A DNA stretch of 64,000 nt from HNR sp040400085. Its GTDB lineage: Bacteria; Actinomycetota; Actinomycetes; Actinomycetales; Microbacteriaceae. The translations under genes were made by a program, and so were the position numbers. The notes below the pieces were generated by a model that was given only the letters and a program-made list of their open reading frames with translations, was not told where the DNA came from and made no database searches. The stretch lies in NCBI GenBank assembly GCA_040400085.1, contig JBBAQX010000003.1:62001-126000 (forward strand), read 5' to 3'. Shown here piece by piece: positions 23,231-32,931 of this stretch (position 1 is the first letter of the stretch; each line of letters opens with the position of its first letter).

Positions 23231-25003
23231 GTGAAAAAAAGACGCACCGGACGGCTTCGTTCAACGCTTGCTTTTGTCGCAATCGTGGCTTTTGTTGGTA
23301 TTTTCATCTTCCGTCTCGCGGATATCCAAGTTGTGCGGGCAGATGCGCTGAACGCCACCTCGCTGGATAAGCGCTCAGTTCCCCATACGATATATGGCGT
23401 TCGCGGGGATATCGTTGATGAAGACGGCAGTATCCTTGCGACGACAGAGGTGCGCTACGACGTTCAGCTCTCTCCCAAAAATGTCAAGGCCGCAGAGGGA
23501 ACCAACGCCAAGAAGAAGCTCGAGGTCGACAAGAATCTTGCTGATATTGGTGCCCTCACCGGACAGACAGGCGAAGAGATCCGTGCGATCGTAGATGCTG
23601 CCCTCGTTGAGAACCCAAAATCAGACTTCGCCTATGTGAAGCGCTCGGTTGATCTTCAAACGATGACGGCCCTCAAAGCCCTGAAGATCCCGTGGCTGAC
23701 TTTTGCCCAAAATGCCAGCCGCGCCTACCCCAACGGTGCTGTCGGCGGAAACATCGTCGGTTTTGTCGGGTCTGACAACACGCCCTTGGCCGGGATCGAG
23801 GCGTCTCAGGATACTTGCCTGGCGGATGTCGACGGGGAGGAAACCTACGAGCGTGGCGCTGATGGTGTGGCGATCCCCGGCAGCACGGCGATAGTGAAAG
23901 ATAAGACGGACGGCGGAAGCGTAAAACTTACCCTAAACAAGGACCTGCAATGGCAGGCGCAGCAGGTCGTCGACCGCCAGAAAGTGGTCAGTGGTTCAAG
24001 TTACGCCTACGCGGTCGTGATGGAGGCGAAGACCGGAAAGATCAGGGCCGTGGCAGAGGATGATACTGTCGACCCCAATAATTTTGCCGCATCCGACAAC
24101 GACCATCTCATCTCTAACGCTTTCAAGAATTTCTACGAGCCGGGCTCCACGTACAAAACACTCACCGCGGCGGCTCTTCTCGATCAGGGGGTTGCCGACC
24201 CAGGCACCCGGGTGATGACTCCCGGCAGCAGGGTAACCCCCAACGGCGCGAAGTTTAAGGATGCGTGGGACCACGGCAACACGCCGTACACGCTCACCGG
24301 AATCATGGTGGACTCGTCAAACGTCGGCCTCTCGTTACTGGGCGAGAAGCTCTCGGACCAGACGCGCTACGACTATCTCAAAAAATTCGGTATGGGTGAC
24401 GCAACCAACGCCGGGTTGGGATCAGTCGAGAGCGGCGGACTCCTGCGCGATTGGACGGACTGGGACAACCAGACCGGCTACACCACAATGTTTGGCCAGG
24501 GCCTCGGCTCGACGATCATTCAGACGGCAGACGCTTACCAGGCGCTCGCGAATGGGGGTACGCGCATCCCTGCAAGCCTTGTGGAGGAGTGCACCTCCGC
24601 CGACGGAACCGTCACCCCGTATAAGGCTGGCGACCCCGTACAGGTGGTGAGCCCTGAGGCCGCTCAGAACGTGACAAAAATGTTGGAAATGCTTCCGCAG
24701 GACTCCTGGCTGACCAATTACATCTCCATTCCCGGCTACCGTCTCGCCGGAAAAACTGGAACCGCGCAGCAGACGGACCCGGAGACGGGCGCTTATAGCG
24801 ATATGTACGTGTATTCTTTTGCTGGGTACTTTCCTGCTGAGGATCCGCAATACGTTGTGGTTTTCACGCTGGGGTTCCCGCCGAACTCCGTCGGTGCGCG
24901 TGAGGCCGTGATCGGTTTCCGCGATGTCGCCCAGGCGACGATTAAAACATACGCGGTTCCACCGTCAACGACGCCAGCGGAAACGCTTCCCAAACGGTAC
25001 TAG
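23231..25003 (+). CDS. ftsI: Peptidoglycan transpeptidase FtsI (PBP3/PbpB)
   Basis: A 590-residue class B penicillin-binding protein for septal cross-linking. An N-terminal membrane anchor (STLAFVAIVAFVGIFIF) is followed by a dimerisation domain (GVRGDIVDEDGSILATT) and the transpeptidase domain with GSTYK (active serine), DSSN and AGKTGTAQ, the three penicillin-binding motifs. Length is typical. The GTG at 23231 follows AGAGGAAG. The next gene is murF; the murE gene usually found between them is absent. Confidence 0.96.
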   Translation: MKKRRTGRLRSTLAFVAIVAFVGIFIFRLADIQVVRADALNATSLDKRSVPHTIYGVRGDIVDEDGSILATTEVRYDVQLSPKNVKAAEGTNAKKKLEVDKNLADIGALTGQTGEEIRAIVDAALVENPKSDFAYVKRSVDLQTMTALKALKIPWLTFAQNASRAYPNGAVGGNIVGFVGSDNTPLAGIEASQDTCLADVDGEETYERGADGVAIPGSTAIVKDKTDGGSVKLTLNKDLQWQAQQVVDRQKVVSGSSYAYAVVMEAKTGKIRAVAEDDTVDPNNFAASDNDHLISNAFKNFYEPGSTYKTLTAAALLDQGVADPGTRVMTPGSRVTPNGAKFKDAWDHGNTPYTLTGIMVDSSNVGLSLLGEKLSDQTRYDYLKKFGMGDATNAGLGSVESGGLLRDWTDWDNQTGYTTMFGQGLGSTIIQTADAYQALANGGTRIPASLVEECTSADGTVTPYKAGDPVQVVSPEAAQNVTKMLEMLPQDSWLTNYISIPGYRLAGKTGTAQQTDPETGAYSDMYVYSFAGYFPAEDPQYVVVFTLGFPPNSVGAREAVIGFRDVAQATIKTYAVPPSTTPAETLPKRY

Positions 25004-25078
25004 CCGCATCCGTGCTCTCGTGCCGGTTAGGGTAAGTGACTAGCGCGATTTTTTGCGCCGAAAGGTAAACTTCCACAC

Positions 25079-26491
25079 ATGATCTCGATGACCCTGGCCG
25101 ACCTGGCACAGTCGATGGGGGGAACCCTTATTCTCGGTTCCTCCGGAAAGAGCCCTGAGGATATCGTCTCCGGCGATGCACAGACCGATTCGCGACTGGT
25201 CGAACCCGGCGAGATCTTCTTTGCCAAGCGCGGGGCAGAAACAGACGGACACCGCTTTGTCGGAGTCGCGCATGAACGCGGAGCGGGTGTGGCGATCGTC
25301 GAGGAAGAAACCGACGAGCGCATCCCCCAGATCGTCGTCACAGATTCCGTTGCCGCGCTCGGAGAGCTTGCCCGTACCGTCATCACCCGTGCCAAGCAGG
25401 CAGGTAACCTTCGGGTCATTGGAATTACCGGATCGAATGGAAAGACAACCACCAAGAATCTATTGCACAGCATCCTGAGGCAATCGGGAGAGACCGTTGC
25501 TCCGGTGGGCTCGTTCAACAACGAGGTGGGCGCGCCACTCACGATGCTCCGGGTGACCGAGAATACCCGTTTCCTGATTTCCGAGATGGGCGCAAGCGCT
25601 GAGGGCGATATCGCGGCACTAGCCGCCATGGCCCAGCCCGATATCGGGGTGGTTCTGAAGGTGGGACTCGCGCATGCCGGCGGGTTTGGCGGTATCGAAG
25701 CGACGTTCAGGGCCAAATCAGAGATGGTAACCTCATTGCCGAAAACGGGGGTCGCTGTCCTAAACGCCGACGACCCGAGGGTCGCTCAGATGGCATCGAT
25801 GACGGATGCTAGGGTCGTCTCGTTCGGCACAGCATCCGTAAGCGATGTGCGGGCGTCAGACCTGCACGCCACCGCCTCGGGTACCAGTTTCACCGTGCGG
25901 AACGTGGCGGGGGAGACCTCGGAGGTTAACTTCCGCGTTTTGGGCGAACATCACGTGTCGAACGCCCTTGCAGCCATAGCGGTCGCCGAAGAGTGCGGGG
26001 TGTCGCTGAGCGACACCGTGAGCGCGTTGGAAACCGTGGCTCGTGCTGAGCGCTGGCGGATGGAGGTGCTCGGCGGACGTGACAATGTCACGATCATCAA
26101 CGACGCCTACAATGCTAGTCCTGATTCTATGACGGCGGCGTTAAAAACGCTTGCCCTGATTAGCGAGCCCGAGCAGCGGACATTTGCCGTGTTAGGCGAG
26201 ATGAGCGAGCTGGGGGAATTTTCCGGTGACGAGCATGATCGAATAGGCTTGCAGGCGGTTCGCTATAATATTTCGCGAATTGTTGTGGTTGGTGACGGTG
26301 CACGTCGGATGCATATCACCGCAATAAACGAGGGATCGTGGGATGGAGAGAGCGTGTTTTTCAGCACTCAGGATGAGGCATACGACTACCTCACGGCTGA
26401 GCTTCGTGCCAACGATATCGCTCTGGTGAAGTCCTCGAACTCCGCGGGCCTCAGATTTTTGGGCGATCGATTGGGGGCGTTCTTCGCATGA
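25079..26491 (+). CDS. murF: UDP-MurNAc-tripeptide:D-Ala-D-Ala ligase
   Basis: A 470-residue Mur ligase that adds D-Ala-D-Ala to the UDP-MurNAc tripeptide. The ATP loop GITGSNGKTTTKN is at about residue 120; SFNNEVGAPLT, EMGASAEGDIAAL and NDAYNASPDSMTAAL are MurF-specific blocks, so this is not MurE. The ATG at 25079 follows a GAAAGG; an ATG three codons later is possible. Its stop overlaps the mraY start as ATGA. Confidence 0.96.
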   Translation: MISMTLADLAQSMGGTLILGSSGKSPEDIVSGDAQTDSRLVEPGEIFFAKRGAETDGHRFVGVAHERGAGVAIVEEETDERIPQIVVTDSVAALGELARTVITRAKQAGNLRVIGITGSNGKTTTKNLLHSILRQSGETVAPVGSFNNEVGAPLTMLRVTENTRFLISEMGASAEGDIAALAAMAQPDIGVVLKVGLAHAGGFGGIEATFRAKSEMVTSLPKTGVAVLNADDPRVAQMASMTDARVVSFGTASVSDVRASDLHATASGTSFTVRNVAGETSEVNFRVLGEHHVSNALAAIAVAEECGVSLSDTVSALETVARAERWRMEVLGGRDNVTIINDAYNASPDSMTAALKTLALISEPEQRTFAVLGEMSELGEFSGDEHDRIGLQAVRYNISRIVVVGDGARRMHITAINEGSWDGESVFFSTQDEAYDYLTAELRANDIALVKSSNSAGLRFLGDRLGAFFA

Positions 26492-27570
26492 TCGTTTTGA
26501 TGCTGGCTGCAATATTTTCCACGCTCTATTCTCTGCTGCTGACTCCCGTTTTCATCAAGGGCTTTAACAAGCTCAAGTGGGGGCAATTTATTCGTGAGGA
26601 CGGACCAAAGTCCCACTATTCCAAGCGTGGTACCCCTACCATGGGGGGAATTATCTTCCTCTCCGGTGCTGTGCTGAGCTACTTTGCTGCGAAGCTGATC
26701 ATGATGGAGGAGGTGACTCCTTCGGCTTTGCTGGTGATCTTTATGATGATCGGTCTTGGACTCGTTGGGTTTATCGATGATTTCCTGAAGACCCGCAAGC
26801 AGCAGAGCCTGGGTCTTGGCGGATGGGCAAAAATCGCGGGTCAAGTTGCGGTTGCTATTGTTTTCGCGGTTTTGTCGCTCCAATTCGCTAATTCGCGCGG
26901 CGTCACGCCGGCCTCTGCCCACGTATCTTTTTTCCGTGACCTTCCGATAGATTTTATGGCGCTCGGTATGGTCGCCGGAGTGATCGCATTTATTATCTGG
27001 ATCATTGTTTTGGTTGCTTCGGCGTCAAATGCGGTGAACGTCACTGATGGACTTGACGGATTGGCTACCGGCGCATCCATTCTCGCGATTGGCTCCTACG
27101 TGTTTATCGGATTTTGGCAGTCAAATCAGGACTGCGGAAGCACCAACAACGTGGCGAATTGCTATACCGTGCGTGACCCAATGGACCTGGCTGTCATTGC
27201 GGCGGCCGTCGTTGGCGGACTCATCGGCTTTCTGTGGTGGAACACTAGCCCCGCGCATATCTACATGGGGGATACAGGCTCTTTGGGTATCGGAGGTGCG
27301 CTTGTCGCCCTGGCGATCCTTACCCATACCGAATTACTGCTGATCGTCATCGGCGGATTGTTCGTGATGGAGACAGGGTCTGTGATTATCCAACGCCTGT
27401 ACTTCAAGGTGACAAAGGGAAAGCGTATTTTCCTCATGAGTCCTATCCATCATCACTTTGAGTTGAAGGGGTGGGCCGAGGTCACGGTAGTTGTGCGGTT
27501 CTGGCTTATCGCTGGGTTCTTTGTAACCGTTGGTATTGGTTTGTTCTACGCGGAGTGGTTAACGGTTTAG
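26488..27570 (+). CDS. mraY: Phospho-MurNAc-pentapeptide translocase
   Basis: A 360-residue integral membrane enzyme that transfers phospho-MurNAc-pentapeptide to undecaprenyl phosphate, making lipid I. About ten membrane segments are seen, with FIDDFLK, NVTDGLDGLATG, YMGDTGSL and the histidine motif PIHHHFELKGW holding the catalytic aspartates and histidines. Start ATG 26488 overlaps murF by four bases. The next gene starts within three bases of its stop. Confidence 0.97.
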   Translation: MIVLMLAAIFSTLYSLLLTPVFIKGFNKLKWGQFIREDGPKSHYSKRGTPTMGGIIFLSGAVLSYFAAKLIMMEEVTPSALLVIFMMIGLGLVGFIDDFLKTRKQQSLGLGGWAKIAGQVAVAIVFAVLSLQFANSRGVTPASAHVSFFRDLPIDFMALGMVAGVIAFIIWIIVLVASASNAVNVTDGLDGLATGASILAIGSYVFIGFWQSNQDCGSTNNVANCYTVRDPMDLAVIAAAVVGGLIGFLWWNTSPAHIYMGDTGSLGIGGALVALAILTHTELLLIVIGGLFVMETGSVIIQRLYFKVTKGKRIFLMSPIHHHFELKGWAEVTVVVRFWLIAGFFVTVGIGLFYAEWLTV

Positions 27571-27572
27571 TG

Positions 27573-29072
27573 ATGGCTGATACAAACAGGGTTGGGTCTC
27601 TCAATAGCTGGCATCAGGATTGGAGCGGCCTCACCGTCGCTGTTCTGGGGCTGGGGGTCACCGGGTTTTCGGTCGCAGACACACTTATCGAGCTGGGATG
27701 CTCGGTGACCGTGATTGCCGGAGCTGGCGACACGGACCGCGAACGCCTCCTCTCCGTGATCGGCGCCGACTTCGTGTGCGAGCCCAGCGACGAGGCCCAG
27801 CTGAATCATCTGCAGGGACTCGATGCCGATCTGGTCATCGTTTCGCCGGGATATCGTCTCGAACACCCGCTTACGGTGTGGGCTGAATCGCACGGAATCA
27901 CCGTGTGGGGAGACATCCAATTGTCGTGGCGGCTTCGCGACAAGGTGGGGCCACCCGCCGATTGGATCGTCATCACGGGAACGAACGGCAAGACTACGAC
28001 TACTCAACTCACCGCGCATATGCTGCTCGCTGGTGGGTTACGGGTCTCTCCAGTGGGTAATATCGGAACTCCTGTGCTCGACGCGCTTCGAGATCCCCAA
28101 GGGTTCGATGTTCTCGTTGTTGAGCTGTCGAGCTTTCAGCTGGCGCGGCTGGGCCATATCGAGCCGTATTCGAGCGCCTGCCTCAATATTGCTCCCGATC
28201 ATCTCGACTGGCACGGATCTCTTGAACAGTACATCGCGCATAAGGCCGTGATTTACGAGAACACCAGTCATGCCTGCGTGTATAACCGGGCGGATCAGGT
28301 TACGGAGCGCATGGTAGAGAATGCCGACGTTGTTGAGGGGGCTCGCGCTATTAGTTTCGGGCTGGATACGCCTCAACCCAGTGGCCTTGGCATTGTCGAC
28401 GGCATACTGTGCGATCGAGCTTTCCTTGACGATCGGCGTTCCTCTGCCCTTGAGATCACGACGGTGCAACGGCTCGCCGAGTTGGGTCTGGATGCGCCAC
28501 ATATCGTGCAGAACATCCTTGCTGCTTCGGCCCTTTCGCGCTCTCGCGGGGTTAGCCCGGAACATATTGTTGCGGCGTTGGACAGTTTTGTTCTTGATCC
28601 GCACCGGGTCGAGCGGGTGGCCAGCGCGAACGGGGTGCTCTGGGTAAACGATTCGAAGGCGACTAACCCGCACGCAGCATCCGCCTCGCTTCGCTCGTTC
28701 GATAGCGTGGTCTGGATCGTTGGAGGTCTCCTGAAAGGCGTTGATGTGGATGCCTTTGTCGCAGAGAACGTGGGGCGCCTCCGGGGTGTCGTCGTGATTG
28801 GTCTCGAGAGGGGTGAGTTGCTGGCGGCGTTCGAGCGACACGCACCCGATGTGCAAGTTTTTGAAGTGATGCCGGGTGAAACTGAAGACATTATGCAATC
28901 GGTTGTCTTGCGGGCATCCTCTATTGCTCAACCGGGGGACACCGTTCTCTTGGCTCCGGCCGCAGCTTCGATGGATCAATTCGAAAGTTACGCGGATCGG
29001 GGAAATAGATTTAGCTCAGCAGTAAGAACGTTTTTAGGAGGTGAGGCGGATGGCAACACCGCCTCGCGCTAA
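27573..29072 (+). CDS. murD: UDP-MurNAc-L-Ala:D-Glu ligase
   Basis: A 499-residue Mur ligase that adds D-glutamate. VLGLGVTGFSVAD near the N terminus is the UDP-binding region, ITGTNGKTTTTQLTA the ATP loop, and NDSKATNPHAA the MurD-specific C-terminal block. The frame is open far upstream within mraY; ATG 27573, three bases after the mraY stop, is chosen, with GGAG in the end of mraY. It overlaps ftsW by 23 bases. Confidence 0.96.
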   Translation: MADTNRVGSLNSWHQDWSGLTVAVLGLGVTGFSVADTLIELGCSVTVIAGAGDTDRERLLSVIGADFVCEPSDEAQLNHLQGLDADLVIVSPGYRLEHPLTVWAESHGITVWGDIQLSWRLRDKVGPPADWIVITGTNGKTTTTQLTAHMLLAGGLRVSPVGNIGTPVLDALRDPQGFDVLVVELSSFQLARLGHIEPYSSACLNIAPDHLDWHGSLEQYIAHKAVIYENTSHACVYNRADQVTERMVENADVVEGARAISFGLDTPQPSGLGIVDGILCDRAFLDDRRSSALEITTVQRLAELGLDAPHIVQNILAASALSRSRGVSPEHIVAALDSFVLDPHRVERVASANGVLWVNDSKATNPHAASASLRSFDSVVWIVGGLLKGVDVDAFVAENVGRLRGVVVIGLERGELLAAFERHAPDVQVFEVMPGETEDIMQSVVLRASSIAQPGDTVLLAPAAASMDQFESYADRGNRFSSAVRTFLGGEADGNTASR

Positions 29073-30327
29073 TCGCCCGAGAACTGAGGATGCCGCGGGG
29101 ACTCGCTCGCGTTTTTCTGCGTTTCAGGCCCGGATATCTCTGGGTAGGCTTCGAAAGAGGGAGAGCGGGGCGTACCTGCTGCTCCTGGGAACCACGCTTT
29201 TCCTGGTGATTATCGGGCTGGTCATGGTGCTGTCGTCGTCCTCGGTTACCTCTTTCGTCGGGCAGAACGGTTTTTTCGGGGTCTTTCTTAGACAGGGCAC
29301 GTTTGCGTTGATTGGGGTTCCCCTCATGCTGGTCATGAGTCGGGTGCCGCTGTCATTTTGGCGAAAATATGCGTGGCATATGCTTGGCGCTGGAATGTTC
29401 CTGCAGCTTCTCGTCTTTGTCCCAGGGGTGGGAATCGATAATTTTGGAAACCAGAACTGGATCGCGATCGGGCCGATCAGGGGTCAGCCGTCGGAATTTT
29501 TGAAGCTCGGCCTTATTATCTGGATGGGACTCATCCTGTGGCGCAAACAACATCTTCTCGATAATTGGAAGCATGCGCTGATTCCGATTTTTCCCGCGGC
29601 CGGGTTGGCGATTGGTCTCGTGCTTCTCGGGCATGACCTGGGAACAGGAATGATCATGTTTGCGATCCTGATTGGCGCTCTGTTTTTTGCCAATATTCGG
29701 CTTCGAATTATCGGGATACCGCTTGCGCTTGGCGCGTTAGCCGTTGGCGTGCTGACGATCACAAGCCCAAACAGGGTGGCACGTATCGCGCAATTCGCGG
29801 GGGACACCTGCACGATCAGCGACCCACTGTGTTGGCAGCCTCTTCACGGGCTATGGGCGATGGCCAACGGTGGTGTGTTCGGGGTGGGCCTAGGTAATTC
29901 AAAAGCTAAGTGGTCGTGGCTTCCTGCGGCAGAGAACGACTATATTTTTGCGATTATCGGCGAAGAACTGGGAATGGTTGGCGCCATCGTTGTTATCCTC
30001 CTGTACGTCGTGCTAACGATAGCTCTTATCCGAGTCATGAGAAATGCGCGTGACCTATTCGGTACCGTCGTAACGGGTGCAGTGCTGGTCTGGATTATCG
30101 GTCAGGCCTTCGTGAACATCGGGGTCGTTATTGGTTTGCTTCCTGTTCTCGGTGTCCCTCTTCCGCTACTGTCAGCGGGTGGAACCGCGCTTATCTCCTG
30201 TCTCATGGGCATCGGTGTGGTGCTCTCGATTGCGAGAGATTCGGATAGACCGGACGAAGACGCCAAGCGAGCCCATCAGTTTTCTAATCCGGCCACGTTC
30301 ACCCCATCTTTGAGAAGGACACGATGA
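29050..30327 (+). CDS. ftsW: Peptidoglycan glycosyltransferase FtsW
   Basis: A 425-residue SEDS-family polymerase that extends glycan strands at the septum together with FtsI. About ten membrane segments are visible, with the conserved WIAIGPIRGQPSEFLKL, HDLGTG, ENDYIFAIIGEELG and LPLLSAGGTALI. ATG 29050 is chosen because a strong AGGAGG (29034-29039) lies 8 bases upstream; a GTG at 29041 is the alternative. It starts inside murD and overlaps murG by ATGA, so the series is translationally coupled. Confidence 0.96.
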   Translation: MATPPRANRPRTEDAAGTRSRFSAFQARISLGRLRKRESGAYLLLLGTTLFLVIIGLVMVLSSSSVTSFVGQNGFFGVFLRQGTFALIGVPLMLVMSRVPLSFWRKYAWHMLGAGMFLQLLVFVPGVGIDNFGNQNWIAIGPIRGQPSEFLKLGLIIWMGLILWRKQHLLDNWKHALIPIFPAAGLAIGLVLLGHDLGTGMIMFAILIGALFFANIRLRIIGIPLALGALAVGVLTITSPNRVARIAQFAGDTCTISDPLCWQPLHGLWAMANGGVFGVGLGNSKAKWSWLPAAENDYIFAIIGEELGMVGAIVVILLYVVLTIALIRVMRNARDLFGTVVTGAVLVWIIGQAFVNIGVVIGLLPVLGVPLPLLSAGGTALISCLMGIGVVLSIARDSDRPDEDAKRAHQFSNPATFTPSLRRTR

Positions 30328-31403
30328 CAACATACCTCTTAGCTGGAGGCGGAACAGCTGGACATGTGAACCCGCTGCTTGCAGTCGCGGATGAGATCCG
30401 CGGGACGGAACCTGACGCGAAGATTATTGTTCTCGGAACCCGAGAGGGCCTTGAAGCTCGACTCGTTCCCGAACGAGGCTATGAACTTCAGACGATTCCT
30501 CGCTTGCCCTTCCCACGACGACCAAATATGGATGCCGTGCGTTTCGTTACCCGTTTCGGAAGTACGGTAAAGCAGGTGATGAAGATCATCGAGGCTGATG
30601 GAGTTGAGGTTGTCATCGGCTTCGGAGGCTACGCTTCTGCTCCTGCCTACCACGCCGCGCACAAGACCCAGACACCTCTTGTCATCCACGAGGCAAATGC
30701 GAAACCTGGTCTCGCGAATCGCTCCGGGGCAAAGAAAACCCCGTTTGTGGGTGTCGCCTTCGAGGGAACGCCGCTGCTTCACTCTCGATTTGTGGGGATG
30801 CCGCTTCGCAAGGAGATCGCGACGCTTGAGCGGTCCGTCTCGCGGACGGAGGGCCACGAATACTTCGGCCTTGATCCCGACCGTCAGACGCTCTTGGTTA
30901 CCGGAGGGTCTCAGGGCGCGCGTCGGATCAATAACGCTATCGCCGGTTCTGCCCGACAGATCGTTGAGAGCGGCTTTCAAATCCTTCATGTCTGGGGTCA
31001 GCTGACCGAGATTGAAAACCCGGGCATCGAGCACTACTCGATTATTCCCTATTGCGACAGGATGGACCTCGCCTTAGCAGTAGCCGATGCCGCCGTCTCG
31101 CGTGCCGGTGCTGCAACCGCTAGCGAGTTGACAGGTCTCGGAATTCCTACCGTGTATGTTCCTTACCCTGTCGGCAACGGCGAACAGAAGTTCAACGTTG
31201 AGAGAGTTGTCCGGCTGGGCGGCGCGCTTATGGTCGATGACGCCGAGCTCAGTGAGCAGTGGATAGAGCGAAAACTGATCCCGCTCATGCGAGATGAGCA
31301 GCAATTGCGAGAAATGGGTAACCTGGCCGCGGTGCATGGGACGCTTGACGGTGCACAGCGCACGCTTGCACTTGTGCACGAGGCGCTTGCTAGTAAGAGA
31401 TAG
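30324..31403 (+). CDS. murG: Lipid I GlcNAc transferase
   Basis: A 359-residue GT28 glycosyltransferase that makes lipid II on the inner membrane face. The N-terminal LLAGGGTAGHVNPLLAVAD is the glycine-rich lipid I site, GFGGYASAPAYHAA a second family block, and the C-terminal VSRAGAATASELTGLGIPTVYVPYP the UDP-GlcNAc site. ATG 30324 overlaps ftsW by four bases. A 117-base gap follows before murC. Confidence 0.96.
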   Translation: MTTYLLAGGGTAGHVNPLLAVADEIRGTEPDAKIIVLGTREGLEARLVPERGYELQTIPRLPFPRRPNMDAVRFVTRFGSTVKQVMKIIEADGVEVVIGFGGYASAPAYHAAHKTQTPLVIHEANAKPGLANRSGAKKTPFVGVAFEGTPLLHSRFVGMPLRKEIATLERSVSRTEGHEYFGLDPDRQTLLVTGGSQGARRINNAIAGSARQIVESGFQILHVWGQLTEIENPGIEHYSIIPYCDRMDLALAVADAAVSRAGAATASELTGLGIPTVYVPYPVGNGEQKFNVERVVRLGGALMVDDAELSEQWIERKLIPLMRDEQQLREMGNLAAVHGTLDGAQRTLALVHEALASKR

Positions 31404-31520
31404 CCCCCGGTAAATCGTCCTCTCTAAATCGTCTTTGTCGACTTCGGCGGGGTGACACGAACTTTTCAGGGTCGAGAGTTACCCTAGAAGGCGCGATATG
31501 CGCCATCGGAAAGGCTACAC

Positions 31521-32918
31521 ATGATCTACCCTGATCTCACTCTCGAACTGCCATCGACCGTGAACACCGTTCACTTTATTGGTATCGGGGGGTCGGGGAT
31601 GAGCGGAATCGCGAGGCTTTTTCTCAACGCGGGATACACGGTTACCGGCTCCGATGCGGCTGAGAACGCAAACGTTATGGCGCTTCGCGAACGTGGCGTT
31701 GACATTACTGTTGGCCACGATGCTGCCAACCTCGGCAGCGCGGATACTGTCGTTGTCACGGGAGCTCTCTGGCCGACCAATCCGGAGTACGTTCTTGCTC
31801 AGGAGAAGGGTCTGCCCGTGCTTCACCGGTCTCAGGCACTTGCCTGGCTTGTAGCTGACCAACGACTGGTCGCCGTTGCGGGTGCGCACGGGAAGACGAC
31901 CTCCACGGGGATGATCGCAACAGGTCTGCTCGAGCTCGGACAGGACCCGAGCTTTGTCAATGGCGGCGTCATCGAATCCCTCGGTGTCAGCTCTGCTGCA
32001 GGTCACGATCCTCTCTTTGTCGTAGAGGCAGACGAGTCCGACGGTTCTTTTCTGATTTACAACACCTCAATAGCGCTCGTAACCAACGTTGATCCGGAGC
32101 ATCTCGATTTCTACGGTTCGCGAGAGAACTTCATGGATGCGTTTGTCACCTTCGCGCGCAACGCGACTGAGCTCGTTGTTATCTCTTCTGATGACGAAGG
32201 CGCTAGGGAGGTTGCGACCAAGCTCGATGGGAAACGGATGTTCACGTTCGGAGAAGCCGAGTCCGCGGACGTCATGGTGCATTCGATCGTGACGGACGGA
32301 CCTGTTGCGTTTAGCATCCGTTATCGCGGGGAAGACTTTTCTGCGAGGCTGTCTATCCCGGGTAAGCACAACGCTATCAATGCGGCGGGTGCCGTTGCCG
32401 TTTTGATCGCCCTCGGTAACGACCCGCAAGCTTCGCTGGACGCTGTTGCGACCTTTGGCGGTACGAAACGCCGGTTTGAGCTTCATGCCGAGATCGGCGG
32501 GGTTAAGGTTCTTGATGACTACGCGCACCACCCCACCGAGGTTGAGGCACTTCTGACCTCGGCGCGTACGGTTGTGGGATCCGGGCGGGTCATTGCGGTG
32601 CATCAGCCCCACCTCTATAGCCGCACACGCCTGTTCTCACGAGAGTTTGCAGAAGCGCTGGAGGAGAACGCCGACCATACGATTGTGTTGGCCGTGTGCG
32701 GCGCTCGCGAGGACCCCGAGCCAGGGGTTACCGGCGCGCTCGTCTCCGAGAAGTTCATAGACCCCAGCAAGGTTGCTTATATAGACGACTGGCAGGCTGC
32801 AGCAGACTATATTGCCCGGATATCCAAGCCGGGTGACTACGTGATCACCATGGGCTGCGGGGATGTTTACCGGATAATCCCGCAGCTTACTGAGGCGCTC
32901 GAGGGCCGCTGGTCGTGA
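31521..32918 (+). CDS. murC: UDP-MurNAc:L-Ala ligase
   Basis: A 465-residue Mur ligase adding the first amino acid, L-Ala. FIGIGGSGMSGIARLFLNAG, then the ATP loop VAGAHGKTTSTGMIA, ADESDGSF and YAHHPTEVEALL are MurC-specific. ATG 31521 follows GGAAAGG. The gap before it (31404-31520) has no gene; it may hold a promoter, though none is convincing. ftsQ follows after 13 bases. murB is not in the cluster. Confidence 0.96.
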   Translation: MIYPDLTLELPSTVNTVHFIGIGGSGMSGIARLFLNAGYTVTGSDAAENANVMALRERGVDITVGHDAANLGSADTVVVTGALWPTNPEYVLAQEKGLPVLHRSQALAWLVADQRLVAVAGAHGKTTSTGMIATGLLELGQDPSFVNGGVIESLGVSSAAGHDPLFVVEADESDGSFLIYNTSIALVTNVDPEHLDFYGSRENFMDAFVTFARNATELVVISSDDEGAREVATKLDGKRMFTFGEAESADVMVHSIVTDGPVAFSIRYRGEDFSARLSIPGKHNAINAAGAVAVLIALGNDPQASLDAVATFGGTKRRFELHAEIGGVKVLDDYAHHPTEVEALLTSARTVVGSGRVIAVHQPHLYSRTRLFSREFAEALEENADHTIVLAVCGAREDPEPGVTGALVSEKFIDPSKVAYIDDWQAAADYIARISKPGDYVITMGCGDVYRIIPQLTEALEGRWS

Positions 32919-32931
32919 TGCGAGTTGCACC

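Noticed and set aside
28038..28979. Minus-strand frame across murD
   Set aside because: No domain; murD on the plus strand is certain and coupled to its neighbours.
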